A stretch of 64,000 nucleotides of DNA from JAUVRX01 sp049664225 (GTDB taxonomy: Bacteria; Acidobacteriota; Thermoanaerobaculia; Multivoradales; JAHEKO01), in the NCBI GenBank assembly GCA_049664225.1, contig JBATEX010000205.1, forward strand, positions 6,523-70,522. The letters are read 5' to 3'. The notes under the pieces were generated by a model, which made no database searches, had not been told where the DNA came from, and saw nothing but the letters and a program-made list of their open reading frames with translations. Both the position numbers and the translations under genes were made by a program. Positions 24,307-32,887 of this stretch are shown piece after piece (position 1 is the stretch's first letter; each line of letters opens with the position of its first letter).

Positions 24307-25740
24307 ATGTCGCGAGACGTCAGTGACCCCGAGCTGAGGGCGGCCCTTCACAGGGTCGCCGACATGGTTGCCGACTACCTGCAGGATGTCGGTCAGTACC
24401 CTGTGCTGCCGAAGGTCCAGCCAGGGGAGGTGGCATCGATGCTGCCAGGCATAGCTCCACGGCAAGGGGAATCCCTGGACCGGATCCTGGACGACTACGC
24501 TCGCATCATCGAGCCCAATGTCACGCACTGGAATCATCCCGGTTTTCTGGGCTACTTCTCGATCACGGGCTCAGGCCCCGGGATCCTGGGCGAAGCTCTT
24601 TCCGCGGCTCTCAATGTCAACGCGATGTTGTGGCGCACCTCTCCTGCCGCCACGGAGCTGGAGGAGCGCGTATGCGACTGGCTGCGGCAGATGCTGGGTC
24701 TGCCGGAGATTTTTCGAGGGCATATCAACGACACGGCCTCGGTCAGTACCATGCTGGCGCTGGCGGCCGCACGCCACGCCCAACCGGACCTGGATATCAG
24801 GGAGCTGGGATTGGCGGGCCGGCCGGAGATTCCCGAGCTGGTGGTCTACATCAGCGACCAGGCGCACTCGTCGTGCGACAAGGCCGTAATGACCCTGGGC
24901 CTCGGCCTCCGGCAGGTACGCAGGATCGTGTCGGATGAACAGTTCCGGATGCGCTTCGACTCGCTGGCAGAGGCGGTAGAGGCCGATCGTCGCGCGGGTC
25001 GTCGTCCCATGGCTGTTGTGGCGACGGCGGGGACTACTTCGACGACCAGTGTCGATCCCATGGATCGCATCGCCGAGCTCTGCCAGCGAGAAGGTCTTTG
25101 GCTTCATGTCGATGCAGCCTATGCCGGCAGCGCGGCCATCTGTCCCGAGCTCCGAGGACAGTTCTCTGGCTGGGAGAGAGCCGACTCGATCGTCTTCAAT
25201 CCGCACAAATGGTTGTTCACACCCATCGACTGCTCGGTCCTTCTGATGCGCGACGTGGACACCTTGAAATCTGCCTTCTCCCTGGTGCCTGACTACCTGA
25301 AGACAGACGAAGAGGGAGTAACCAACCTGATGGATCTCGGGGTGCAGCTCGGGCGACGGTTCCGCTCCTTGAAGTTGTGGATGGTAATCCGGGCTTTCGG
25401 CGTCGAGGGGTTGCAGGATCGGATCCGCGAGCACTGCCGGATGGCCAGAGATCTGGTATCGCTGATCGATCAGGACCCTGATTTCGCGGTGGTGGCTCCC
25501 GTGCCGTTCAGCGTCGTCTGCTTTCGTTGGATCGCGGGAGATTCGCCAGAGCAGCAGGACTCTCTCAATGAGGCGCTGCTGAACGAGGTCAATGCCCAGG
25601 GCCCGGTCTTCGTCACCTCCACGGTGCTAAAAGGTCGATATACGCTGCACCTGGCCATCGGCAACCTAAAGACGACCGAACAGCACATTCAGGAAGCCTG
25701 GCAGATTGTCCGCGCGACAGCCGATCGCCTGTCGACTTGA
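24307..25740 (+). CDS. PLP-dependent aromatic-L-amino-acid-type decarboxylase
   Basis: The product is 477 residues. It is a group II decarboxylase: WNHPGFLGYF near the N terminus, VVATAGTTSTTSVDPMD, HVDAAYAGSAAICPEL (PLP-binding Asp) and SIVFNPHKWLFTPIDCS (Schiff-base Lys). Family members decarboxylate Tyr, Trp, Phe or Dopa. The exact substrate cannot be read. Its ATG follows directly on the TGA of the DsbA-like gene, so they are co-translated, though no functional link is evident. Confidence 0.9.
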   Translation: MSRDVSDPELRAALHRVADMVADYLQDVGQYPVLPKVQPGEVASMLPGIAPRQGESLDRILDDYARIIEPNVTHWNHPGFLGYFSITGSGPGILGEALSAALNVNAMLWRTSPAATELEERVCDWLRQMLGLPEIFRGHINDTASVSTMLALAAARHAQPDLDIRELGLAGRPEIPELVVYISDQAHSSCDKAVMTLGLGLRQVRRIVSDEQFRMRFDSLAEAVEADRRAGRRPMAVVATAGTTSTTSVDPMDRIAELCQREGLWLHVDAAYAGSAAICPELRGQFSGWERADSIVFNPHKWLFTPIDCSVLLMRDVDTLKSAFSLVPDYLKTDEEGVTNLMDLGVQLGRRFRSLKLWMVIRAFGVEGLQDRIREHCRMARDLVSLIDQDPDFAVVAPVPFSVVCFRWIAGDSPEQQDSLNEALLNEVNAQGPVFVTSTVLKGRYTLHLAIGNLKTTEQHIQEAWQIVRATADRLST

Positions 25741-25959
25741 TCGGTTGCGACGGGAGTCCCGTCGGGGTGGCACTCAGCGAATAGTCCTGGGGCTTGGGTC
25801 CTGGGTTATGGGCAAGTGACCGCATTCTCGAAGAGGTCCGTCCGGGTGGTCCGCAGGCGCAGGTGAACCTGGCCATAGTGGAGGGGTCCGACGCGGGGCC
25901 CCCAGGGGGCTATCCTCCCTACCACAGCAACCAACCCCTGAAGCCCGCCCTCCCACCCT
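25741..25959. other. Intergenic, no gene; hairpin after the decarboxylase gene
   Basis: Just after the stop a GACGGGA/CCCGTC hairpin (about 25748-25763) without a T-run may act as an end signal. The rest is G-rich low-complexity DNA (repeated CCTGGG/CTTGGG units) without a supported reading frame. Confidence 0.4.
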
Positions 25960-26017
25960 GGGGGTTGATCAGCCGTCGTGCCTTCGGCTGATCTTTGAGG
26001 CAATGGGGCAGTGAGGG
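25960..26017 (+). repeat. Intergenic palindrome repeat, copy 1
   Basis: A hairpin GATCAGCCG/CGGCTGATC with an 8-nt loop is followed by TTTGAGGCAATGGGGCAGTG. The same order (GGGGGTTGA, imperfect palindrome, ATCTTTGAGGCAGTGGGGCA) is seen on the minus strand of 26265-26320. The interval 26018-26190 between the inverted copies has no gene I can support. Confidence 0.7.
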
Positions 26018-26190
26018 TCCCCTCTCCGAACCCTGGACACCCTTGCCCAGCGAGAGCCGCCGGCGTTATTGGGCCACGCACGAGGCTCTCCCCCGTCGTC
26101 CTGGGCCTCCGGCTGGAGACCTCGTACGCGGCCTCGCACAGCTCTCCGCTCTTGGCATATCGATGCGGATCACGGGTTCTTTCGGGCTGT

Positions 26191-26281
26191 CGTCCCCTAC
26201 GCCCCTAAGCCTTTACGCCCTTAGGCCCTCATTGCCTCACTGCCTCAAGGCCCCAATGCCTCACTGCCCCACTGCCTCAAA
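26191..26281 (-). repeat. 8-bp-period G-rich tandem repeat
   Basis: On the minus strand the tract divides into octamers: GAGGCAGT, GGGGCAGT, GAGGCATT, GGGGCCTT, GAGGCAGT, GAGGCAAT, GAGGGCCT, AAGGGCGT, AAAGGCTT, AGGGGCGT. Each unit starts with a purine/GG run. The tract directly follows palindrome copy 2. Confidence 0.75.
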
Positions 26282-26361
26282 GATAGGCCGGAGGTACGAC
26301 GGGCTCCTCAACCCCCAAGCCCTCAAAGATCGGCCGGAGGTACGACGGACGCCTCAACCCT
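26281..26361 (-). repeat. Intergenic palindrome repeat, tandem copies 2 and 3
   Basis: Two direct copies, 46-47 bp apart, share ggccggaggtacgacgg followed by cctcaaccc (26281-26315 and 26327-26361). On the minus strand each reads GGGTTGAGG, TCGTACCTCCGGCC, ATCTTTGAGG, matching copy 1 at 25960 in inverted orientation. Confidence 0.7.
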
Positions 26362-26464
26362 CAGGGCCGGTGGGCGGGTCTACCCGACCACCTTCGGGTG
26401 ATACGCTGCGTCGAGGGTTTTGACGGTCGATGTTCTGCATACGGAGCTGGATGGAGGATCTGCG

Positions 26465-27511
26465 GTGAAAGCACTTGTTCTCGCTGGAGGCAGCGGTACC
26501 CGGTTCTGGCCGGTGAGCCGTCGGCAACGCCCTAAACAGTTGCTGTCCCTGGAAGGTGGTCCGAGTCTTCTGCAAGCCACCGTCGAGCGGCTCGGGCCGT
26601 TGGTGGATCCGTCGTCGGTCTGGGTCTGTACGACCGAAGCCCTGAGTCGGCAGGTCCAAGAGCAGCTGCCTCTGGTGCCCGAGAATCAGATCCTGGCCGA
26701 GCCCGCGGGCCGCAATACTGCGCCGGCCATCGGCTGGTCCCTGCGAAGCATGCCGATGGACGAGCGGGACGAGGTGGTCGTGGTCCTGCCGGCTGATCAC
26801 CGAATCGAGGACCACGATGCCTTCCGGAGAACTTTGGAGACGGCAGAGAGGATCACCCGCGAAGGTGACCGGGTGATGACCCTGGGAGTTCAGCCCGTGC
26901 GACCGGACACCGGCTACGGATACCTCGAGCTCGGGCGTCGACTCGAGCCAGAGTCCGGCCTGCGGCAGGTCCTGCGGTACAAGGAGAAGCCGGACCAGGC
27001 AACGGCCGAGCGATTCGTCGCCAGCGGTGACTATCTGTGGAACGCGGGCATCTTTCTCTTTCGAGCGGGACGGCTACTCGAGTTGCTGGAAGTGCATCAG
27101 CCCGAGATCGCTCGTGGCCTGGAGGCGATCGAGCGCCGACCGGAACAGATTGGCGACCTGTATCCCAACCTGCCGTCCATTTCGATCGATTTCGGGGTGA
27201 TGGAGCACCTTGACGACGTGGTCACGTTGCCACTCGACTGCGGTTGGAGCGATCTGGGATCCTGGGATGCCCTGGCCGAGATCTTGCCGCGGGATGCGAA
27301 CGGCAACGTGATGAAGGGCGAGGTCATCTCGGTGGACTGTCAGGACAATCTGCTCTATGCCGAAGAAGGTATCGTTGCCGCTCTGGGGATCGAGGGTCTG
27401 GTGGTCGTCAAGACGCGTGACTCGGTACTGGTGGTGCCCAAGGATCGCACCCAGGAGATTCGGGATATCGTTGCCGCGCTCGAAGATCGTGGGTTGACAC
27501 CTCTTCTCTGA
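26465..27511 (+). CDS. manC: Mannose-1-phosphate guanylyltransferase
   Basis: The product is 348 residues from GTG 26465, which has GGAGG 7 nt upstream; the ATG at 26420 lacks one. It makes GDP-mannose from mannose-1-phosphate and GTP for surface glycans. Visible are LAGGSGTRFWPVSRRQRPKQ, VVVLPADHRIED, RPDTGYGYLELG, YKEKPDQATAERF and WNAGIFLF. The isomerase domain of bifunctional ManC is absent. It ends 4 bp before trmB. Confidence 0.92.
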   Translation: MKALVLAGGSGTRFWPVSRRQRPKQLLSLEGGPSLLQATVERLGPLVDPSSVWVCTTEALSRQVQEQLPLVPENQILAEPAGRNTAPAIGWSLRSMPMDERDEVVVVLPADHRIEDHDAFRRTLETAERITREGDRVMTLGVQPVRPDTGYGYLELGRRLEPESGLRQVLRYKEKPDQATAERFVASGDYLWNAGIFLFRAGRLLELLEVHQPEIARGLEAIERRPEQIGDLYPNLPSISIDFGVMEHLDDVVTLPLDCGWSDLGSWDALAEILPRDANGNVMKGEVISVDCQDNLLYAEEGIVAALGIEGLVVVKTRDSVLVVPKDRTQEIRDIVAALEDRGLTPLL

Positions 27512-27515
27512 GCCG

Positions 27516-28202
27516 ATGAATCCTGTTGCCACAAGCGCTGGCGAGGCCGAGTACAGCTTGCGGGAACTGTCGGTTCCGCTGGATCTGCAGCGCCTGGTGC
27601 CGGCGGCCACGGATTGGGAAGTGGAGCTGGGCTTCGGCAAGGGGCGCTATCTGCTGCGCCGGGCCGAGTCCAGTCTCGATCGCGGCTTTCTGGGTGTCGA
27701 GATGGCCGCCAGCTACTACCATCTGGCGCAGCGCCGAATGCGGCGCCGAAGGCTCTCCAATATCGTCCTGGTACACGGCGAGGCGCTGTACCTCTTGTCG
27801 GTGGTGCTGCCCCGTCGATTCGCCTCGGCAGTCCACGTCTATTTCCCCGACCCCTGGCCCAAGGTACGCCATCAGAAGCGGCGGCTCTTCGACACCGAGA
27901 CCATCGATCTCGTCCTGGACCTGCTGGCCGAAGGGGGGCGATTGTGCTTCGCTACCGACTTTCTGGAGTATGGTGAGGTCGTCAAAGGAATTCTGGAATC
28001 GTACCCCGCGGTCGAGGTGGTAGAAGTCACTGGTCCCTGGGCCGATGGGGCGCGCACCAACTATGAGGCCAAGTATGAGCGCGAGGGTCGGCCCATCTTG
28101 CGACTGGAAGTCCAGCGGGTTTCAGGTAGCGGGGTCCCGCTGCATCCGCTGGGGGAGGCCTGTGTGCTGGCTGCGGTCGGCGTCAGACAGGAGGTTTTCT
28201 GA
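27516..28202 (+). CDS. trmB: tRNA (guanine-N7-)-methyltransferase
   Basis: The product is 228 residues. It methylates G46 of tRNA with S-adenosylmethionine. Signatures are ELGFGKGRYLL (motif I), HVYFPDPWPKVRHQKRRL, CFATDFLEYGE and TNYEAKYEREG. The last 25 residues (SGSGVPLHPLGEACVLAAVG) extend past the usual end. It overlaps the next gene by 1 bp (TGATG). Confidence 0.94.
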   Translation: MNPVATSAGEAEYSLRELSVPLDLQRLVPAATDWEVELGFGKGRYLLRRAESSLDRGFLGVEMAASYYHLAQRRMRRRRLSNIVLVHGEALYLLSVVLPRRFASAVHVYFPDPWPKVRHQKRRLFDTETIDLVLDLLAEGGRLCFATDFLEYGEVVKGILESYPAVEVVEVTGPWADGARTNYEAKYEREGRPILRLEVQRVSGSGVPLHPLGEACVLAAVGVRQEVF

Positions 28203-29131
28203 TGAATGTCCTCATCCCTGGCGGGTCGGGGCTTGTGGGTCGAGCCTTGTCGCGGGAGCTGATCTCCAATGGGCACAGCTGTTGGATCCTGAGCCGGCGG
28301 CCGGACGCGATTGTCGATCTGCCTGCCGGAGCTCGAGTGGCCGCCTGGAACGGGACCTCTGCGGAAGCTCTCCGACCCCTGCTCGAGGGTGTCGATGCGG
28401 TGGTGAATCTGGCGGGCGAGAGCATCGGTGTCGGCCGTTGGAGTGCCAGTCGTAAGCGGGCGATTCTACGCAGCCGAACCGAGTCGAGCCTTGCAGTAGC
28501 CGAGGCGCTTGTGGCAGTTGGCAACCAGAAGACAGTCCTGATACAGGCTTCAGCTGTCGGTTTCTACGGGCCCCGAGAGGACGAAGAGGTCACAGAGGAT
28601 GGGTCGGCCGGCAACGACTTCCTGGCGCGAGTCTGTCGGGAATGGGAGGCGGCCAGTGAGTCCGTCGAAGCGGCGGGCCTGAGGAGGGCAGTGATTCGGA
28701 CCGGTGTGGTGCTCAGCGCAGACGCTGGCGCCTTGCCCAAGATGCTTCTGCCGTTTCGTTTCTTCGCCGGTGGCCCGCTGGGCAGTGGTCGCCAATTCGT
28801 ACCCTGGATCCACATAGCCGACGAGGCTGGTGCCATCCGCTTTCTGCTCGAAGACGAACAAGCCCGTGGTCCGTTCAATCTCGTAGCACCCGGGACAGTC
28901 ACCAATCGGCAATTCGGGCAGGCAATCGGCGAGATCCTCGGCCGACCCAGCGCGCTGCCGACGCCGGCTCTCGCCCTGCGGACGATGCTTGGAGAGATGT
29001 CGACTCTGTTGCTGGACGGGCAACGGGCGATCCCGCAGCGCTTGCTGGAATCCGGATACGAGTTCAAGTTTCCCGACTTGGAGTCAGCACTGAGAAATCT
29101 CCTGGGTTCTTCCGCCGCTTCAACCCCCTAG
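28202..29131 (+). CDS. TIGR01777-family NAD(P)-dependent epimerase/SDR protein
   Basis: The product is 309 residues. It has an N-terminal Rossmann loop PGGSGLVGRALSRELISNGH, then VNLAGESIGVGRWSASRKRAI, SRTESSLAVAEAL, ASAVGFYGPREDEEVTED, and PWIHIADEAGAIRFLLED. This is the YfcH/Slr1223-like extended SDR family, whose substrate is not settled. It is translationally coupled to trmB. Confidence 0.9.
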   Translation: MNVLIPGGSGLVGRALSRELISNGHSCWILSRRPDAIVDLPAGARVAAWNGTSAEALRPLLEGVDAVVNLAGESIGVGRWSASRKRAILRSRTESSLAVAEALVAVGNQKTVLIQASAVGFYGPREDEEVTEDGSAGNDFLARVCREWEAASESVEAAGLRRAVIRTGVVLSADAGALPKMLLPFRFFAGGPLGSGRQFVPWIHIADEAGAIRFLLEDEQARGPFNLVAPGTVTNRQFGQAIGEILGRPSALPTPALALRTMLGEMSTLLLDGQRAIPQRLLESGYEFKFPDLESALRNLLGSSAASTP

Positions 29132-29187
29132 CCCGATCCCCTCGCTCGAGTTTCGAGCTCGCTCCTGACCCGCCGCAGCAGCTCGAG

Positions 29188-30396
29188 TCAGGCGGTCCAG
29201 AGCTTCTGCAGACGTGCTGTCACCTCGGAGAGCATTTGAGGCTGCGTGTAGATTCGATATCGATCGATGCGGCCGAGATGCCTGACGAAGTGGCTGGCCT
29301 CCTCCATGGGCTCCAACTGACCGTCGAAACGCTGGACCAGGACTCGGCTCTCTCCTAGGCGATGAGGATCCTTCGCTGCGTGTGAGACAAGGATGTGGGC
29401 GGCCCCGAACTCGGTGCGCAGCTGCGGTAGCAACTCTTCGAACCGACTCTTCTCTTCGAGCGACAAGTGCTCGCGAGTCTCGAACACCATGGGGAAGTAG
29501 CGGCGCTCGACCACCGCCAGGGCATGTTCGCTCCGGGAGCTGCGCATGGCTGTCATCGTCGAGATGTCGTCGAGCTCGAGAAAGGCCTCGGGGTCGGCCG
29601 GCCAGTGTTGATCGATCTCCTTGAGCCACTCGTTGAAGTGCAGCTCCAGCGCCTTACCCACTCGATTGAAATATACCTGGGTGAACATGTAGTAGCGAGC
29701 CATTACCAGGGCCTCGAGAGCGTGCACGCCGCCCTCCGCTACACCCAGTCCCCACTCGCCGGTCTCGGGATCCTCCAGGGTCACCATTGTGTCCAACAGG
29801 CGGGCCAGGTCGAAATTGCCATAGCGCACTCCGCAGAAGAGGCTGTCCCTCAACAGATAGTCCATCTTGTCGACATCCAGCTCGCTGGAGACGATCTGGG
29901 CCAGAAGGCGCTCGCGGGCTGTCCCCGGATTCTCGAGCAGACGAGCCACCTGGGTCGGCTCCACGCCCTCGCCCCTACGCTGGAAGATGGACTCGAGCTC
30001 CGCGGTTCGCAGGAGTCTCTGAGTCATGGCCTCATGGTCGAGATCCTCTTCGAAGAGGCCCTCGGCGGAGTGGCTGAAGGGGGCATGCCCGATGTCGTGG
30101 AGCAGAGCCGCAACCCTGACCAGTCTCCGATCTCGACTGCCTGGCTGGTTGTCGAGCAGGTCCGGGTTGCGGTTGGCTAGGGCGTCGTAGACCCGTCCAG
30201 CGAGCTCCATCGCACCCAGCACGTGACTGAATCTGGCGTGCTCGGCACCTGGAAACACCAAGGAGGTGAAACCCAGCTGTCGAATCGACCTGAGGCGTTG
30301 AACGGGCCGGCTGTCGATCAGCGCCCGCTCGAGGGAGTCGGCATGGATAAACCCGTGAACCGGGTCGCGAAAGGAAGCTGTAGGTCGGGTGGCCAA
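29188..30396 (-). CDS. HD-domain phosphohydrolase (SAMHD1/YwfO-like)
   Basis: The product is 402 residues with a TTG start behind AAGGGG at 6 nt. Signatures are FRDPVHGFIH, HARFSHVLGAMELA, LLHDIGHAPFSHSAEG and IVSSELDVDKMDYLLRDS, as in the SAMHD1-like dNTP triphosphohydrolase family. It probably hydrolyses dNTPs or related nucleotides in the cytoplasm. A gap of only 56 bp separates it from the convergent epimerase gene; it contains a GCTCGA/TCGAGC hairpin. The symporter gene lies 66 bp upstream on the same strand. Confidence 0.88.
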   Translation of the reverse strand: MATRPTASFRDPVHGFIHADSLERALIDSRPVQRLRSIRQLGFTSLVFPGAEHARFSHVLGAMELAGRVYDALANRNPDLLDNQPGSRDRRLVRVAALLHDIGHAPFSHSAEGLFEEDLDHEAMTQRLLRTAELESIFQRRGEGVEPTQVARLLENPGTARERLLAQIVSSELDVDKMDYLLRDSLFCGVRYGNFDLARLLDTMVTLEDPETGEWGLGVAEGGVHALEALVMARYYMFTQVYFNRVGKALELHFNEWLKEIDQHWPADPEAFLELDDISTMTAMRSSRSEHALAVVERRYFPMVFETREHLSLEEKSRFEELLPQLRTEFGAAHILVSHAAKDPHRLGESRVLVQRFDGQLEPMEEASHFVRHLGRIDRYRIYTQPQMLSEVTARLQKLWTA

Positions 30397-30462
30397 AGGT
30401 CGTCCCCTTGCCGGGCTATTGCGGAGCTCTGCATCGTGTCTGGGATTCGAGCCGAGCTCTCT

Positions 30463-31728
30463 TCAATCTGGTGGAGCTACCCTCTCGTCGACTCCGGTCT
30501 CACCTTCGGAGCGAGCGATGATGGCGGCGCCGCAGGAATCGCTGAATACATTGACAACAGTTCGGTACATATCCAGCGGTCGATCGACTGCCAGCATGGC
30601 GCCGACCAGGACCTCCACCTCCGGTCCTCGGAGATTCACCGCCTCGAGCACGATGAAGATGATGACCAGACCGGCCGAGGGCACCGCGGCTGCTCCGATC
30701 GATGCCAGAAGGGCCGTGATCACGACCACGGCCTGTTGTCCGATTGAGAGGTCGACTCCCAGGACCTGAGAGATGAAGAGGACTCCGGCGCACTCGTAGA
30801 GTGCCGTGCCGTCCATGTTGACGGTCGCCCCCATGGGCAGAACGAACGAGGAGATCCGGTTCGATACTCCGACCTTGTTCTCCACCGCGTTGAGGGTCAC
30901 CGGCAGAGTGGCTCCCGAGGAGCTGGTCGAGAATGCCATGGCCATGGGTTCGGCCATGTTGCGAAAGTGAATCCGCGGCCGGATTCGTCCCAACAAGAGG
31001 AGCAGTAGCGGCAGTGTGATCAACAAATGGAAGGTCAAGCCGAATGCGATCGTCGCCATGTAGAGGCCCAGGGCGCGAAACGACTCCAGCCCGGAGGAGC
31101 CGACGACTCTCGTGATGAGACCAAAGACCCCCAGAGGGGCAAATCGAATAACGCCGGAGGTGAGCCGCATCATGGCTTGGAAGGCGGACTCGAAGAGCTC
31201 GACCAGAAAGTCTCGAGGCCTGTCGGGCAGGCTGGCGATGCTCATTCCCAAGAGGATGCTGAAGAAGATCATTGCCAGCATGTTGGGCTTGGCGGCGGCA
31301 GCGACGACATTCTCGGGCACGATATCCAGCAGCAGATCGACCGGCGAGCTGGGGGTCGACAGCTCGGGAATCGCGGCGGTCTCGGTACCAGCGATATTGG
31401 CACCGACACCTGGCTTGATCAGATTGACCATGGCGAGACCGGCCAGGATCGCCAGAGTGCTGGACAGGACGTAGTAGCCCATCGTCTTGCCGAACAGCCT
31501 GCCCAGGCTGCGGCCGCCGCCGACGGCCGAGACTCCGGAAACGATGGAAGTGACGATCAGCGGCACGATGACCATCTTGAGCAGGCGAATGAAGAGAGTG
31601 CCGAGCCAACCAACTTTCGGCGCGACCTGCTCTCCCCAGAGCAGCCCGACCACGGTGCCGAGGGCCATGGCGAGCAGGATCTGCCAATGCAGTCGCTTGT
31701 ACCAGGGGGTGGCGGCGGTGCTTTCCAT
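30463..31728 (-). CDS. Dicarboxylate/amino acid:cation symporter (GltP/DctA family)
   Basis: The product is 421 residues with about eight spans and two re-entrant loops. Diagnostic segments are STSSSGATLPVTLNAVENK, LPMGATVNMDGTALYE (NMDGT cation site), SIGAAAVPSAGLVI and VDRPLDMYRTVVNVFSDSCG. It imports C4-dicarboxylates or Glu/Asp with Na or H across the inner membrane. Specificity cannot be told from sequence. It lies 107 bp downstream of folK. Confidence 0.93.
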   Translation of the reverse strand: MESTAATPWYKRLHWQILLAMALGTVVGLLWGEQVAPKVGWLGTLFIRLLKMVIVPLIVTSIVSGVSAVGGGRSLGRLFGKTMGYYVLSSTLAILAGLAMVNLIKPGVGANIAGTETAAIPELSTPSSPVDLLLDIVPENVVAAAAKPNMLAMIFFSILLGMSIASLPDRPRDFLVELFESAFQAMMRLTSGVIRFAPLGVFGLITRVVGSSGLESFRALGLYMATIAFGLTFHLLITLPLLLLLLGRIRPRIHFRNMAEPMAMAFSTSSSGATLPVTLNAVENKVGVSNRISSFVLPMGATVNMDGTALYECAGVLFISQVLGVDLSIGQQAVVVITALLASIGAAAVPSAGLVIIFIVLEAVNLRGPEVEVLVGAMLAVDRPLDMYRTVVNVFSDSCGAAIIARSEGETGVDERVAPPD

Positions 31729-31835
31729 TGCAGCGTCACGTTACGGTATGAGCTCGTGTCAGCGCAACCGGCCGACTCGGTCGCTTGCTTGTGCCCGATT
31801 GGAGCAAGCCATGGAATCCGGCTGTAGCTAGGGCA

Positions 31836-32381
31836 CTAGTGGGGTGGTACCTGCCGCCAGCCAATCTTCTCGATCTGTTGCTCGTCACCCAGGGCCGCGA
31901 GAAGCTCGGCAACGGTCTCGCCGTCCGGGGGTATGGACTGATCGGCGGCGAGCTCGGCCAGCGGAGCGAGGAAGAAGCGTCTTTGTCGGAGCCGTGGATG
32001 GGGGATCTGGAGCTCCGGCTCGTCCACCTGGAGATCGTCGAAGAACAACAAATCGATGTCTAGGGGACGGGCCCCGAAACGCGCCGCCTGCGTCCTGCCG
32101 GCGGCGAGCTCGAGAGCCTTCGCCAGTCCCAGGAGTTGCCAGGGATCAAGCCTTGTGTCGGCCAGCAACGCCGTGTTGAGATACGCCGGTTGGGGGATGG
32201 GGGAGATGGGGCTGGAGCGGTAGACGGGTGCGATGTTCAGGATGACGAGATGACTCTGTAGTCCTTTGATCGCGGTTCGAAAAGCTGCCTCAGGGTCACC
32301 GAGATTCCCGCCCAGGGCCAGCGCTACCCTGAAAGTATGATTCTCAGGTCGAAGGGGACGCCGAGTCCGGAGCCTGCCCGT
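31836..32381 (-). CDS. folK: 2-amino-4-hydroxy-6-hydroxymethyldihydropteridine pyrophosphokinase (HPPK), non-standard start
   Basis: It catalyses pyrophosphoryl transfer in folate synthesis. The recognisable N terminus is FRVALALGGNLGDPEAAFRT, then APVYRSSPISPIPQPAYLNT, FGARPLDIDLLFFDD and IPHPRLRQRRFFLAPLAEL. The frame is open upstream to the end of the previous gene, but no ATG, GTG or TTG occurs before these residues. The first standard start (TTG 32168) would delete the substrate-binding N terminus. ACG at 32381 has AGGAG 7 nt upstream and gives 181 residues. Either initiation is non-canonical or the sequence has an error. Confidence 0.8.
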   Translation of the reverse strand, partial: TGRLRTRRPLRPENHTFRVALALGGNLGDPEAAFRTAIKGLQSHLVILNIAPVYRSSPISPIPQPAYLNTALLADTRLDPWQLLGLAKALELAAGRTQAARFGARPLDIDLLFFDDLQVDEPELQIPHPRLRQRRFFLAPLAELAADQSIPPDGETVAELLAALGDEQQIEKIGWRQVPPH

Positions 32382-32394
32382 TGACCAACTCCTC

Positions 32395-32676
32395 TCATTC
32401 CTCAGGCGACTGGGTCTCTTCTGCCGGGTCTTCCGGCGCGTCTTCCTTCTTGTCTTTCTTGGCCTTGGCGGGTTTTGCTTTCTTGGCCTTGGTGGATTTT
32501 GCTTTCTTGGCCTTGCTGCTGGAAGACTTGTCGGCGGCCTGATTCTCGTCCGCTGATGCTTTGGCTAGCTCTTCCTGGTCGCCTCCGCAACTCGGGCAGA
32601 CAAGCTGGCTCCGACCCAGGTCGTAGAACTTGGTACCGCAGCTCAGGCACTCGTGTTTGTTTCCCAGGTCGGCCAT
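32395..32676 (-). CDS. FYDLN-type zinc-ribbon protein with Lys-rich tail
   Basis: The product is 93 residues from ATG 32676 (GGAGG 10 nt upstream). The N-terminal 32 residues (ADLGNKHECLSCGTKFYDLG, then LVCPSCGG) form a two-CxxC zinc ribbon like the TIGR02300 FYDLN family. The rest is low-complexity: repeated KAKKAK units followed by an acidic end. Function is unknown; nucleic-acid contact is possible. It ends 13 bp before the apparent folK start. The longer frame from 33120 is antisense to lolA and rejected. Confidence 0.8.
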   Translation of the reverse strand: MADLGNKHECLSCGTKFYDLGRSQLVCPSCGGDQEELAKASADENQAADKSSSSKAKKAKSTKAKKAKPAKAKKDKKEDAPEDPAEETQSPEE

Positions 32677-32887
32677 GTTCAGAATTCCTCCTAGCGGGCG
32701 AGCGGCAAAGTAGCATCGGTCTGAGGGCCTGTCAAGGCTTCCGCTCGGCGCGTCGGTTGCCCTCCACACGATCCCGTCGGTTGCGTCCAACAGATTGTGG
32801 AGGTAGCATCCGTCTCGCCCCTTGGCCCATGGCTGAGGGAGCGGTTCGTGCGCCGGGAACCATCCGTTTATCCTAGAGGTTGTCTGA

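Noticed and set aside
26191..26361. Possible CRISPR array
   Set aside because: Only two long units, variable octamers, no equal spacers and no cas gene.
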